Shown here one piece after another: positions 7,121-16,608 of a stretch of DNA of 29,076 nucleotides (positions are counted from its first letter, which is position 1; every line of letters begins with the position of its first letter). The DNA lies in the NCBI RefSeq assembly GCF_900753045.1, contig NZ_CAADXO010000001.1, forward strand, positions 1 to 29,076, given 5' to 3'. The position numbers and the translations under genes are program-made. The stretch is from an uncultured Phascolarctobacterium sp. (GTDB taxonomy: Bacteria > Bacillota > Negativicutes > Acidaminococcales > Acidaminococcaceae). The notes under the pieces were generated by a model. That model did not search any database, was not told the origin of the DNA, and saw nothing but the letters and a program-made list of their open reading frames with translations.

Positions 7121-8012
7121 CTGGCTGCTTTTCCTCCTCCGGTGGGGTGTATGGTGTATTCCAGCGATGCTGGAACCACAACCAGTTATCAGGATATTCC
7201 TTGATTATTTTTTCAACTTCCTGAGTCATTTTCAGGGTAACATTATAATCATCCAGCTTTTGGTCGCCGGTGAATTCATAATGGATAGGGTCGCGCACAA
7301 TTGCTTTATGGCCGTAGCCGTCAGGCTTACGCACTATAAAAATCGGCACAATAGGTGCTTTGAATTTGCGGGAAAAATATGCCGGTCCGTTAGGCGTTGA
7401 TGCCATCTTGCCCAAAAAAGGAACGAAGATGCCATCATAACCGCCATCCTGGTCAGCTATCAGTCCCAGCATACGGCCCTTCTTCATAGCACGCGCACAG
7501 CCAAGGATTTCACTTGTACCGCGTGAAAAGATTTCCTGGCCTACGCCCTTGCGCAGCTCATTCATAAAATCGCTGTAAACACGGTTAGGCTGCGGTTTTT
7601 CTACCGCACTCAGCGGGAAGCCGTTCAGCGCCAGTGCAGCACCCAGCCATTCCCAGTTATCCATATGGCAGGCCAGCATAACAACGCCATGCTTTTCTTC
7701 CAGCGCATCCCACAGAACCTCCGGACGGTCAAAGGTTACCAGACCGCGGATATTGTCCTTGTTCAGCGCCGGCATGTACATGATTTCCATAAAGGTTATG
7801 CCCAGCTTCACAAACAGCGATTTGATTGTAGCTTCAGCCTGCTCCTGACTATAGCCTAAACGCTCGCGGATAGTTTCCTCAGCACGCACACGCTGCTTTT
7901 TGGCAATTTTATGATAGAGGTGGCCCATACCCTTACCGATAACCACAACTGCCTTATAGGGCAGCCAGGAAATTACGGTACTCATTGTTTTTAATAAATA
8001 ATAAAGCCACAT
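7110..8012 (-). CDS. LpxL-type Kdo-dependent lipid A acyltransferase (paralog 1)
   Basis: A 300-aa protein of the LpxL/LpxM/HtrB lysophospholipid acyltransferase family. There is an N-terminal hydrophobic anchor (MWLYYLLKTMSTVISWLPY). The catalytic H-x4-E is seen in ACHMDNWEWLG at about residues 114-124, with downstream DQDGGYDGIFVPFLG and C-terminal WLWFQHRWN motifs typical of the family. It adds a secondary acyl chain to Kdo-lipid IVA at the inner membrane. It sits between kdsC (start overlap at 8012) and lptC, linking late lipid A maturation to export. A second paralog lies at 19780-20670. Which chain position each modifies is unknown. Confidence 0.88.
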   Translation of the reverse strand: MWLYYLLKTMSTVISWLPYKAVVVIGKGMGHLYHKIAKKQRVRAEETIRERLGYSQEQAEATIKSLFVKLGITFMEIMYMPALNKDNIRGLVTFDRPEVLWDALEEKHGVVMLACHMDNWEWLGAALALNGFPLSAVEKPQPNRVYSDFMNELRKGVGQEIFSRGTSEILGCARAMKKGRMLGLIADQDGGYDGIFVPFLGKMASTPNGPAYFSRKFKAPIVPIFIVRKPDGYGHKAIVRDPIHYEFTGDQKLDDYNVTLKMTQEVEKIIKEYPDNWLWFQHRWNTPYTPPEEEKQPDEK

Positions 8013-8590
8013 TATTGTCTATCTCCTTGTCCAGCTTGCTCATATGAAGCAACAATTTTTTCCCACTTGTCCTGAGCAGCTAAAATATACTCTATTGCCT
8101 CGCGGACAGCACCTCTGCCGCCGGAATTTTCTAAGCCTATATCAGCTGCATCATACACATCCTCTGCAGCATCATCGGGAGCAAAGGTCAGGCCGCTCTC
8201 GGCAAAGGCCGGCAAATCATTGAGGTCATCGCCGACATAAGCAACCTCTTCTACCGACAGTCCGCGCAGCCTTCTTAAGGAACGCAGCGCTTCACGCTTA
8301 TCCTTCGCGCCTTCGATAATGGTTGTTATACCCAGCTCCTCGGCTCTGCGGTGGATAATCTCGCTTTTGCGTCCGGTAATAATCGCTACCTCAAGACCAT
8401 TGCGCAAGGCACAGCTGATGCCCATGCCATCCTTCGCATTAAAGCCTTTGAAGCATTCTCCGTCTGCCGCAATATAAATGGTTCCGTCGGTCAGTACGCC
8501 GTCAACATCCAGCGCCAGCAATTTGATTGCTTTAGCTGCTTCTATAAATTCGTCATCCTCATCCTGTGCATCATCAAACCAGCTTACCAT
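8012..8590 (-). CDS. kdsC: 3-deoxy-manno-octulosonate-8-phosphate phosphatase KdsC
   Basis: A 192-aa HAD-superfamily (C0-type) phosphatase that hydrolyses Kdo-8-phosphate to Kdo. The nucleophile motif LALDVDGVLTDG has Asp28/Asp30. Motif II is ITGRKS, and YVGDDLNDLPAF is the motif IV acidic pair. GGRGAVREAIEYIL near the C-terminus is the KdsC-specific tail that closes neighbouring active sites. Length matches E. coli KdsC (188). The acidic N-terminal 15 residues are extra. It follows kdsD with a 1-nt overlap. Confidence 0.95.
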   Translation of the reverse strand: MVSWFDDAQDEDDEFIEAAKAIKLLALDVDGVLTDGTIYIAADGECFKGFNAKDGMGISCALRNGLEVAIITGRKSEIIHRRAEELGITTIIEGAKDKREALRSLRRLRGLSVEEVAYVGDDLNDLPAFAESGLTFAPDDAAEDVYDAADIGLENSGGRGAVREAIEYILAAQDKWEKIVASYEQAGQGDRQ

Positions 8591-9564
8591 TATACCACTC
8601 CTTGTCTTACAAGGTCGGTCATATGCAGCAGGCCGATAACCTTATTGTCTTTGTCAATAACAGGCAACACGGTAATCGGTTTCGGCTTGTTGCTTTCCAT
8701 AAGATGCAGAGCCTGTGCTGCCAGCTTGTCTTCGGTAATAGTTTTCGGAGCCTTTGTCATCAGCTCGCAAACAGGACGCTGCAGGAAATCAACACCCTTG
8801 CTCAGACCGCGGCGGATATCGCCATCGGTAAGCACACCCTGCATAACGCCGTCCGCATCAACAACGGACACAGCACCCAGACCTTTGTCGGTAATAACAA
8901 ACAAAGCATCCTGTACCTTGGTATCTGCCAGTACAGTCGGGTTTTCCTCGCCCTTATGCATAATGCTGCCTACGGTCAGAAGCAGCTTGCGTCCCAGGCT
9001 GCCGCCCGGATGGAAGATAGCAAACTGGCTTGCGGTAAAGTTATGCTTTTTGAGCAGCGCCAAAGCCAGTGCATCACCGTAGGCCAGCGCTGCGGTTGTG
9101 CTGCTTGTCGGAGCCAGACCAAGCGGGCAGGCCTCCTTGCTAACACCAACATTAAGTACAACATCGGCATTCTTGCCAAGTGTTGAATCAGGCTTGCCAA
9201 CCATAGCGATAATCTTGGCACCGATACGGCGCAAGGACGGCAGGATATTCAAAACCTCGCCGGTTTCACCGCTGTTGGAGAGAGCAATAACTACATCGCT
9301 TTCCGTAACCATGCCCAGGTCACCATGAATACCCTCTGCCGGATGCAAGTAAAAGGACGGTGTACCGGTGCTGGCTAAGGTTGCAGCCATTTTACGGCCG
9401 ATAAGACCGGATTTGCCCATACCGGTAATAACGGTACGGCCCTGACAGTCTAAAATCAATTTTACTGCCGCAGCGAAATTTTCATCTACACGCGGCACCA
9501 GCTCTAAAATCGCTTCTGCCTCCATGCGCAGAACATCCTGTGCATGCTTTAGCATTGCTTCCAT
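8590..9564 (-). CDS. kdsD: Arabinose-5-phosphate isomerase KdsD/KpsF
   Basis: A 324-aa enzyme that converts ribulose-5-phosphate to arabinose-5-phosphate, the first committed step to Kdo. The SIS domain at about residues 35-170 holds TGMGKSGLIGRK and HPAEGIHGDLG. Two CBS domains fill about residues 205-324 (PVCELMTKAPKTITEDK is the linker between them). The length equals that of E. coli KdsD (328). It starts at 9564 behind AGGGTGAG, directly after kdsA (15 nt gap) in a kdsB-A-D-C block. Confidence 0.95.
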   Translation of the reverse strand: MEAMLKHAQDVLRMEAEAILELVPRVDENFAAAVKLILDCQGRTVITGMGKSGLIGRKMAATLASTGTPSFYLHPAEGIHGDLGMVTESDVVIALSNSGETGEVLNILPSLRRIGAKIIAMVGKPDSTLGKNADVVLNVGVSKEACPLGLAPTSSTTAALAYGDALALALLKKHNFTASQFAIFHPGGSLGRKLLLTVGSIMHKGEENPTVLADTKVQDALFVITDKGLGAVSVVDADGVMQGVLTDGDIRRGLSKGVDFLQRPVCELMTKAPKTITEDKLAAQALHLMESNKPKPITVLPVIDKDNKVIGLLHMTDLVRQGVV

Positions 9565-9579
9565 ATTCTCACCCTACCT

Positions 9580-10398
9580 TTAGCCGCGTACAATCTTGTC
9601 GATTGCCAGCACGTCGGTCAATAATTTTTCCAGATTATCCAGCTTAACCATATTCGGGCCGTCGCTCAATGCTTCTGCCGGATTATCATGTACCTCTAAG
9701 AACAATGCATCAATGCCTACAGCCGCAGCAGCGCGTGCCATATGCGGAACATACTGGCTCTGACCACCGCTGGAGGTGCCTTGGCCGCCGGGAATCTGTA
9801 CGCTGTGAGTAGCATCCATAACTACTGGATAACCAAGCTCACGCATAATAGCCAGACCGCGCATATCGGTTACCAGTGTGTTGTAGCCGAAGCTTGCACC
9901 GCGCTCGGTCAGCATAATGTTATGATTGCCTGCTTCCTCAACCTTTTTGATAACATTTTTCATGTCCCAAGGTGCGAGGAACTGGCCTTTTTTTACATTA
10001 ACAGTCTTGCCGGTTTTGGCAGCTGCATAAACCAAATCAGTCTGACGGCACAGGAAAGCCGGGATTTGCAGGATATCTACAACCTCGGCAGCCTTTTCAG
10101 CCTGCCAGGGCTCATGGATATCGGTTACTACAGGAACACCAAGGTCCTTTTTAATCTGTGCCAGAAGCTTTAAGCCCTCTTCAATGCCGGGTCCGCGGAA
10201 GGAAGCATAAGAGGAACGGTTAGCCTTATCAAAGGAAGCCTTAAATACATAGGGAATGCCCAGCTTGTCGCAGATAGCCTTTGTGCGCTGACCAATCATC
10301 AGGCTGCGCTCATAGCCTTCAAGCACGCAGGGACCTGCCATCAGCATCAGGGGATGGCCTTGACCTACTTCATAATTACCAACTTTAACGATTTGCAT
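9580..10398 (-). CDS. kdsA: 3-deoxy-8-phosphooctulonate synthase KdsA
   Basis: A 272-aa class I-aldolase-fold synthase condensing arabinose-5-phosphate with phosphoenolpyruvate to give Kdo-8-phosphate. Visible motifs are AGPCVLEG, FKASFDKANRSS, IPAFLCRQTDL and DATHSVQIPGG. The Cys in AGPCVLEG occupies the position that is Asn in metal-independent enzymes such as E. coli KdsA. This points to the metal-dependent type known from Aquifex aeolicus. Length is near the family's usual 270-285. Confidence 0.96.
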   Translation of the reverse strand: MQIVKVGNYEVGQGHPLMLMAGPCVLEGYERSLMIGQRTKAICDKLGIPYVFKASFDKANRSSYASFRGPGIEEGLKLLAQIKKDLGVPVVTDIHEPWQAEKAAEVVDILQIPAFLCRQTDLVYAAAKTGKTVNVKKGQFLAPWDMKNVIKKVEEAGNHNIMLTERGASFGYNTLVTDMRGLAIMRELGYPVVMDATHSVQIPGGQGTSSGGQSQYVPHMARAAAAVGIDALFLEVHDNPAEALSDGPNMVKLDNLEKLLTDVLAIDKIVRG

Positions 10399-10412
10399 AA
10401 GTATCCTCCAGC

Positions 10413-11147
10413 TTATTTATTCATTTTAGCAAACAGCTCATTGACTGCTGCCAAATCCTCGGGTGTATCAACACCGATGCCTTGGAAATCGCTTTCCAGA
10501 ACTTTAATCTTATAACCATTTTCCAACGCACGCAGCTGCTCCAGGCTTTCCGCTCTTTCCAGCGGTGTCGGCTGCAGTGCTGCATATTTCAGCAGGAAGC
10601 TGCGACGGTAAGCATAAATGCCTACATGCTTGTAAACCTTGTAGCCCTCCGGCTTATTGCGCGGATACGGCATCAGGCTGCGGGAGAAGTACAGCGCATA
10701 ACCGTTAAGGTCGGTTACAACCTTTACGGCAGCAGGATTGTTGTAATCCTCCTCGTTCATAGCAACCTTCAATGTTGCCATCTGCAGCTCGCTGTCACCG
10801 GTGAAGCATTCAGCCAGACGGTCAATAACCTCAGGCGGAATCATCGGCTCATCACCCTGTACGTTAACGATAACATCAACATCAGGATAGTTCAAAGCAA
10901 CCTCGGCCAGACGGTCGGTGCCGCTCGGATGGTCGGGAGAGGTCATCATGGCTTTGCCGCCAAAGCCGTCTACAGCCTTTTTGACAAGCTCATTATCGGT
11001 AGCTACAACTACCTCGTCCGGCAGCTTAGCCTGGCAGGCACGCTCATAAACGTGCTGAATCATCGGCTTACCTGCAATCAGGGACAACGGTTTGCCCGGA
11101 AGACGGGTAGAGGCATAACGTGCGGGAATTACGCATAAAACTTTCAT
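10413..11147 (-). CDS. kdsB: CMP-Kdo synthetase KdsB
   Basis: A 244-aa nucleotidyltransferase activating Kdo with CTP to CMP-Kdo, the donor for WaaA. The N-terminal VIPARYASTRLPGKPL is the nucleotide-binding signature. VVATDNELV and VNVQGDEPMIPP supply the metal and CTP contacts. Length matches E. coli KdsB (248). It starts at ATG 11147, overlapping the stop of the waaA-lpxK gene by 4 nt, so donor synthesis is translationally coupled to the transferase. Confidence 0.96.
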   Translation of the reverse strand: MKVLCVIPARYASTRLPGKPLSLIAGKPMIQHVYERACQAKLPDEVVVATDNELVKKAVDGFGGKAMMTSPDHPSGTDRLAEVALNYPDVDVIVNVQGDEPMIPPEVIDRLAECFTGDSELQMATLKVAMNEEDYNNPAAVKVVTDLNGYALYFSRSLMPYPRNKPEGYKVYKHVGIYAYRRSFLLKYAALQPTPLERAESLEQLRALENGYKIKVLESDFQGIGVDTPEDLAAVNELFAKMNK

Positions 11148-13675
11148 TTTTTATCAAGCTCCTTTTTAATGGCATGATCAATATATTCTTTGAACTTATC
11201 CATACCCTCGGTAATGCAGATATCCATGTTCAGGATATACAGAGGAATTTCGCGGACAGAATAAATAAATTCAGTCGGGATTTTAACAGCATCCTTCGCC
11301 GTAGTAACCATAGCTACAGCCTTCAGGCTGCTGGCACGCTCATTGATGTACTGCATTTCCAGCATACCGTAATCGTGATGGTCAGGATAGCGTACAGCCT
11401 CCATGATATTCAAACCGATACTGGACAGTGTCTGTTCAAAGGAGGACGGATTGCCGATTGCGGAAAAGACCATAACATCCTTGCCGCGCAGCTCTTCCAG
11501 ATCCTTAATATTTTCGGAAATACCCTTGTACCAGTCGGCAATTTCCACAAAGTTTTTCGGATGGTGAATACTTTCCACCACCGGTGCCTTATCATTATAT
11601 TTAGCAATAGTATGACGCAGCTGAATACGGCTCAGCTTGCTGCTCTGGTCGGTTTTGGTCAGCAGGAACAAATCGCCGCGGCTCAGGTTTTCGAGCGGCT
11701 CGCGCAGAGTACCGCGCGGCAGCACACAGCCGTTGCCGAACATATTCAGCGTATCAACCAGAACTACATCCAGATCGCGTTCCAGCTGCCAGTGCTGATA
11801 GCCATCGTCCATAATGATAACTTCGGCATCCAGCTTTTCGACAGCATAACGGCCGGTAACGGCACGGTTTTTGCCGATGATTACAGGAATTCCCGGCAAA
11901 GTTTTCGCCATCAGGTAAGCTTCGTCACCTGCTTCATAGGCAGTCATGAAAATCTTATTGCCGTCGGAAACTACGCCCAGCTCCTTGCCCCAATGCGAAC
12001 GGTAGCCGCGGTTCAGGATAACAACGCGATAGCCCATAGACTTTATAATTGCCGCCATCTTCTGTGCGGTAGGAGTTTTGCCTGTGCCGCCTACGGTAAT
12101 ATTACCGATAGAGATAACGCAGCAGTTCAGCTTTTCTCTGTGCAGCAGGCCACAATTATACATAGACAGCTTGCAGCAAACGCCGAACTCATATAAATAA
12201 GACATGCCACGCAGAACTGCCAGCAGCAGCCAGCCGAAGAACGGTGTTTCCGGGCCATAGGCAACCTGCATAACATATTGGATAATCGCATCACCGTGAC
12301 GCAGGCGTCCACCGCCTTCATCCGTCAGATTACGCGTATTAATCGGATAGCTTTTGTATTCGCGTGCAGGCACAGCAGTTAAATCAAGCAGCTCCTTGAG
12401 ATAATGGATGCTGCGCACATCTGCGCCGCGGTTCTCTTTGATAACCTGCAGGGAAGCCGCACCCATCTGCGCACGACGCTCATCATTGCCCAGAATGTCC
12501 AGCATTTCCTTCGTCAGCTCATCATTATTGTTGACCATCTTGCAGGCCTTAACCTTGCTTAACAGTGCATAGGAATCCTTAAAGTTCTGCATGCTCGGGC
12601 CGACGAGAATCGGTTTAGCATGAGCAGCAGGCTCCAGTACGTTGTGACCGCCGGTATTGCTGAAGGAACCGCCGACGAAAACAACATCGCCTACAGCATA
12701 AATACGTCCCAGCTCACCGATGGTATCGATAATCAGCAAAGGATATTCCTTACGCTCGCCGCTTTCTTCAAGCATCTTGGAACGGAAGCCTGTTTCGTAG
12801 CCATAATGGCTTGCCAGCTTGGCAATTTCCTCCGCTCTGGCAGTTTTACGCGGTGCGATAATCAGACGTGCATGCGGATATTTTTCACGGATGCACTTGA
12901 AGGATTCAAACAGCACCTTTTCTTCGCCTGGATGCGTAGAGCCGGCAACGATAATAGGATAATCCTCTTTTAAGCCTAATTCAAAGCGGTATTTTGCCAA
13001 ATCCTCCGGTGTAACCTCCGCATAAGTCTGGTCAAATTTTGTATTACCGGTAACGAAGATTTTGCTGCGGTCGGCACCGAGATGCGCAATATAATCGGCA
13101 TCAATGCTGGACTGCATGCAGAAGCGGGTTACGGTATTGAGCATATCATCCCAGATACCATAAAGGTATTTGTAATTTTTTACGGATTTTTCGGAGATAC
13201 GGCCGTTTACCATCATTACAGGTATATGACGTTCACGAATAGCACGCAGGAAATTAGGCCACAGCTCTGTTTCTACCGGCATGAATACGCCCGGATGAAT
13301 ACGCTTAACCAAGGATTCCGCAACAAACGGCAAATCCAGCGGGAAGTAGATAATAGCATCTGCTTCGGGAATGATCTGCTTGGCCATGTTATAACCGCCT
13401 ACGGTAAAGGCAGATACCAATACCGGGCGCTCGGGCATTTCCTTGCGGATTTGTTTGACAAGCGGACTGGTAGCAACAATTTCGCCTACGGATGCACCAT
13501 GAATCCATACGCAGTCCTTGCCGGCAACCTTGGCGATATCCTCTTCATCTACACAACCGAGGCTCTGCTTAAAGCGCAAGGCGAAGCCTTTTTCTGTAAA
13601 CAGGCGGTAAGTGTAATAGGGGACAATAAAAATTACCAGCACTATTAAAATAAGAATATTGTAGAGTATATACAT
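11144..13675 (-). CDS. waaA-lpxK: Bifunctional Kdo transferase - lipid A 4'-kinase fusion (WaaA-LpxK)
   Basis: A single uninterrupted 843-aa frame. Residues 1-430 are WaaA/KdtA: an N-terminal membrane anchor (1-20), HGASVGE at 59-65, AGSTHPGEE at 244-252 and GGHNVLEPAAHAKP near 342-355. Residues about 470-843 are LpxK: GNITVGGTGKT P-loop at 524-534, NRGYRS near 555-560, and MDDGYQHWQLERDLD near 620. A linker of about 40 residues joins them. LpxK phosphorylates the 4'-position to make lipid IVA, and WaaA then adds Kdo from CMP-Kdo, so the fusion carries two consecutive steps in reversed order along the chain. Both halves keep their key motifs, so both are probably active. It is followed by kdsB, whose product makes the donor. 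Confidence 0.93.
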   Translation of the reverse strand: MYILYNILILIVLVIFIVPYYTYRLFTEKGFALRFKQSLGCVDEEDIAKVAGKDCVWIHGASVGEIVATSPLVKQIRKEMPERPVLVSAFTVGGYNMAKQIIPEADAIIYFPLDLPFVAESLVKRIHPGVFMPVETELWPNFLRAIRERHIPVMMVNGRISEKSVKNYKYLYGIWDDMLNTVTRFCMQSSIDADYIAHLGADRSKIFVTGNTKFDQTYAEVTPEDLAKYRFELGLKEDYPIIVAGSTHPGEEKVLFESFKCIREKYPHARLIIAPRKTARAEEIAKLASHYGYETGFRSKMLEESGERKEYPLLIIDTIGELGRIYAVGDVVFVGGSFSNTGGHNVLEPAAHAKPILVGPSMQNFKDSYALLSKVKACKMVNNNDELTKEMLDILGNDERRAQMGAASLQVIKENRGADVRSIHYLKELLDLTAVPAREYKSYPINTRNLTDEGGGRLRHGDAIIQYVMQVAYGPETPFFGWLLLAVLRGMSYLYEFGVCCKLSMYNCGLLHREKLNCCVISIGNITVGGTGKTPTAQKMAAIIKSMGYRVVILNRGYRSHWGKELGVVSDGNKIFMTAYEAGDEAYLMAKTLPGIPVIIGKNRAVTGRYAVEKLDAEVIIMDDGYQHWQLERDLDVVLVDTLNMFGNGCVLPRGTLREPLENLSRGDLFLLTKTDQSSKLSRIQLRHTIAKYNDKAPVVESIHHPKNFVEIADWYKGISENIKDLEELRGKDVMVFSAIGNPSSFEQTLSSIGLNIMEAVRYPDHHDYGMLEMQYINERASSLKAVAMVTTAKDAVKIPTEFIYSVREIPLYILNMDICITEGMDKFKEYIDHAIKKELDKK

Positions 13676-13694
13676 TTACTAACCTCTTTTCGCC

Positions 13695-15428
13695 TTACTT
13701 GGCTTCCTTGCTGCGATACTGAATCTTATACAGATGCGCGTACAGCCCGTCCATAGCCATCAGCTCATCATGGTTACCCTGCTCGATAAGCTGGCCCTTT
13801 TCCAGAACCATAATCTTATCGGCATTTTTAATTGTCGAAAGGCGATGCGCAATAACAAAGGATGTTCTGCCGACCATCAGGCGGTCCAGAGCCTCCTGTA
13901 CCACGCGCTCGCTTTCCGTATCGAGTGCAGAGGTTGCCTCGTCGAGAATCAGAATCTGCGGGTTCTTCAATATTGCCCGGGCAATAGAAATGCGCTGACG
14001 CTGACCACCGGAAATATTCATACCGCGGTCACCCAGCATAGTTTCGTAACCATTAGGCAATTGCATAATAAAGTCATGGGCATTCGCAGCCTTCGCTGCA
14101 GTCTCCACCTCTTCACGTGTCGCATCAAGACGGCCGTAAAGAATGTTATCATAAACAGAACCGTTGAACAGCACTGTTTCCTGCGGTACAATACCCACCT
14201 GCTCACGCAGGGAATCAAGCGTAACCTTGCGGATATCCTGGCCATCAATCGTAATGCTGCCGTTAGTCGCATCATAGAAACGCGGCAACAGGCTGGCAAC
14301 GGTAGATTTGCCCGCACCGGAAGGACCGACAAAGGCAATCATTTCGCCTGGCTTAACCTCGAATGAAACATGGCTGAGCACCTCTTCGTTTTCGTTATAA
14401 GCAAAGCTTACATCATTGAAGCGTACATCGCCCTTCACCTTCGGCAAAGCCTTGGCATCAGGTGCATTTTTAATAACCTCAGGCAAATCCAATACGTCGA
14501 AAACACGCTGCGCTGCAGCCAATGCCTTCTGAATATTGCCGATAACACGGCTTAAACGTTTAATCGGGTTAGAAATATTAACGGCATAGGTCAGAAAGGC
14601 TACCAGAGAGCCTGCGGTAATGCTGCCGTTGATAACGCTGTTGCCGCCGTACCAGAGAATAATGGATACGCCGACAGCTGCAACAAACTCAATCGTCGGG
14701 GTGAGTGTTGAAGAAAGCTGCGCATACTTCATGTTGGCGCGGAAGTTGTTTATGTTTTCCTTGTCGAAGCGCTCTACCTCATAGCCCTCGCGCACGAAGG
14801 ATTTGATAACGCGCGGAGAGGAAGCAACCTCCTGCAGTACAGAAGTAATGTCAGCAGCAGCCTCCTGAATACGGCTGCCGGATTTGCGGATGCGCTTACC
14901 GAAGCTGTCAATGAAGAACAGTACAACCGGGAAGGTTGCAAAGGTTACGAGGAACAGCTTCCAGTCCAGATACAGCATCATAGCGATAGATACGATAAGG
15001 ATAACGCTCTCGGTAAACATTTCCACAACGTTTTCTACCATTGCGGATTGCAACGCATTAACGTCGTTGGTAACATAGCTCATAATGGTACCGGTTTTAT
15101 GCTTGTCATAAAAGCTCATGCTCAAGCGCTGCAGCTTTTCAAAAACATCCCTGCGGATATCAATAATCACACGCTGACCGACATAATTCATCAGGTAGCT
15201 TTGTCCGTAATAGGAAACACCGCGGATAATAAAAACAACAACGATGCTGATTACTATATAGTTCAGCATGGAAGTATCCTTATCACGCAGAACCTGGTCT
15301 ACCATGTCCTTGATAACCCAGGGCAGATAGGCAGTACAGCCGGAGGCAATGCCGGTGCAGATAAGTGCTGCCAGCGCACGCATCCAATAAGCCTTTACAT
15401 ATTTCAGTGCTCGAAGGTATAAATTCAT
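13695..15428 (-). CDS. msbA: Lipid A export flippase MsbA (ABC transporter)
   Basis: A 577-aa half-transporter with a six-TM N-terminal domain (about 1-310) and a C-terminal nucleotide-binding domain. Walker A GPSGAGKST is at 368-376, signature ISGGQ at 473-477, Walker B ILILDEAT at 493-500, and the switch His in IAHRLST. MsbA homodimers flip core-lipid A across the inner membrane. The length matches E. coli MsbA (582). The gene overlaps lpxB by 4 nt (ATGA) and precedes waaA-lpxK, a classic LPS context. This separates it from generic multidrug exporters of the same fold. Confidence 0.92.
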   Translation of the reverse strand: MNLYLRALKYVKAYWMRALAALICTGIASGCTAYLPWVIKDMVDQVLRDKDTSMLNYIVISIVVVFIIRGVSYYGQSYLMNYVGQRVIIDIRRDVFEKLQRLSMSFYDKHKTGTIMSYVTNDVNALQSAMVENVVEMFTESVILIVSIAMMLYLDWKLFLVTFATFPVVLFFIDSFGKRIRKSGSRIQEAAADITSVLQEVASSPRVIKSFVREGYEVERFDKENINNFRANMKYAQLSSTLTPTIEFVAAVGVSIILWYGGNSVINGSITAGSLVAFLTYAVNISNPIKRLSRVIGNIQKALAAAQRVFDVLDLPEVIKNAPDAKALPKVKGDVRFNDVSFAYNENEEVLSHVSFEVKPGEMIAFVGPSGAGKSTVASLLPRFYDATNGSITIDGQDIRKVTLDSLREQVGIVPQETVLFNGSVYDNILYGRLDATREEVETAAKAANAHDFIMQLPNGYETMLGDRGMNISGGQRQRISIARAILKNPQILILDEATSALDTESERVVQEALDRLMVGRTSFVIAHRLSTIKNADKIMVLEKGQLIEQGNHDELMAMDGLYAHLYKIQYRSKEAK

Positions 15429-16561
15429 TTTCTCTCCTCAGTTATTTTTAAGATTAATTGAGCAACACGGTTTACCGCACCGGGTTCACCCAGTCTGTGC
15501 TTCATATATGCCAAATCGCTTTGCAGCTGTGCCTGACGCTCAGGCTGCAGAAGCTCGACTGCAGTTTTTGCTAATTTTTCCGGGGTGAAATCCTCCTGCA
15601 GCAGCTCCGGCATAATCGTTTTGCCCGCAACAATATTCGGCAAGCCGATATTGGGGATGTTGATTACCAGACGCGCGATAAAAGCATTCAGCGCGGAAGT
15701 ACGGTAAACAATAACGCTCGGCAGTCCGCACAGAGCAGCCTCCAGCGTTACCGTACCGCTGGTAGCCAGCGCCAGGTCCGCTACACTGAATAAATCGTAG
15801 TTATGGCCTTCGGTAATTTTTACCTCAATGCCATACGCCGCAATTTTTTCCTGCAGCATAGCAAGCGGAATGGTGTTGGCGCGCGGCATAACAAACTGCA
15901 CATCCGGCAGCTGCTGCTTTAAAAGCTTAGCACCTGCCAGCAGCGTCGGCAGCATTTTTTCAATTTCCATCAGACGGCTGCCGGGCATCAGCAATATCAG
16001 CTTTTTGCCGGGCTGCTTGCCGGCCCAGGCTTCAGCCTCGTCCTTCGTCATTGAAGGATGTACAATATCCAGCAGCGGATGACCTACAAACTCTACGGGA
16101 GCGCCTGCTTCCTTGTACACATCGTATTCAAAAGGAAAGATGCAGGCAACCTTATCCACTATTTTCGCAACCTTTTTGGCACGGCCCTTGTTCCAGGCCC
16201 ATGCTGACGGAGCAATATATGATACAACGGGAATTCCTTTATCGTGAGCCAGCTTTGCCAGCTTCATATTAAACCCGGGGTAATCGACAACTACCAGACA
16301 GTCCGGCTTGCGTTCGTCCATAATGCGCGCAAAATCACTGCGCAGACGGAATAAATCAGGCAGTTTGCGGATAACCTCCACAAAACCCATTACGCCATGA
16401 TCCTTGATGTCCCACAGTACCTCGCCGCCGGCCTGGCGCAGAGCGTCGCCGCCCATACCAAAAACCTCGGCCTTGCTATCAAATTTTTTTATAGCAGCAG
16501 TCACAGCAGCTGCATGGATATCGCCAGAGGCTTCTCCGGCAGATATTAATATTTTCGCCAT
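15425..16561 (-). CDS. lpxB: Lipid-A-disaccharide synthase LpxB
   Basis: A 378-aa GT19 glycosyltransferase joining UDP-2,3-diacylglucosamine and lipid X into the tetraacyl disaccharide 1-phosphate at the inner membrane. Visible motifs are ISAGEASGDIH at the N-terminus, VVVDYPGFNMKLA, LMPGSRLMEIEKMLP and ALATSGTVTLEAAL. The start chosen is ATG 16561, 5 nt after AAGGAG. The ATG 15 nt upstream overlaps that ribosome-binding site. It is preceded by a terminator-like hairpin and an extended -10 promoter, so it may begin a sub-operon with msbA and waaA-lpxK. Confidence 0.95.
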   Translation of the reverse strand: MAKILISAGEASGDIHAAAVTAAIKKFDSKAEVFGMGGDALRQAGGEVLWDIKDHGVMGFVEVIRKLPDLFRLRSDFARIMDERKPDCLVVVDYPGFNMKLAKLAHDKGIPVVSYIAPSAWAWNKGRAKKVAKIVDKVACIFPFEYDVYKEAGAPVEFVGHPLLDIVHPSMTKDEAEAWAGKQPGKKLILLMPGSRLMEIEKMLPTLLAGAKLLKQQLPDVQFVMPRANTIPLAMLQEKIAAYGIEVKITEGHNYDLFSVADLALATSGTVTLEAALCGLPSVIVYRTSALNAFIARLVINIPNIGLPNIVAGKTIMPELLQEDFTPEKLAKTAVELLQPERQAQLQSDLAYMKHRLGEPGAVNRVAQLILKITEERK

Positions 16562-16599
16562 GATGTCTCCTTGCATTAACCTATATATATTCAGTATAT

Positions 16600-16608
16600 A
16601 TTATAACA
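16600..16608 (-). promoter_or_regulatory. Candidate extended -10 promoter upstream of lpxB
   Basis: On the minus strand TGTTATAAT (16600-16608) is an extended -10 element (TGn then a perfect TATAAT), about 40 nt ahead of the lpxB start. No good -35 is seen at the proper distance. It sits directly downstream of the hairpin at 16614-16640, so it could restart transcription after partial termination. Confidence 0.45.

Noticed and set aside
11120..12196. A 358-codon plus-strand frame opposite lpxK
   Set aside because: It is antisense to conserved lpxK motifs and the composition (His/Gln/Asn-rich) is that of a shadow frame of a GC-biased gene; no product is recognisable.
13695..15428. Generic multidrug ABC exporter instead of MsbA
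   Set aside because: The motifs alone do not separate them, but the ATGA overlap with lpxB and the adjacent waaA-lpxK make the lipid A flippase far more likely.
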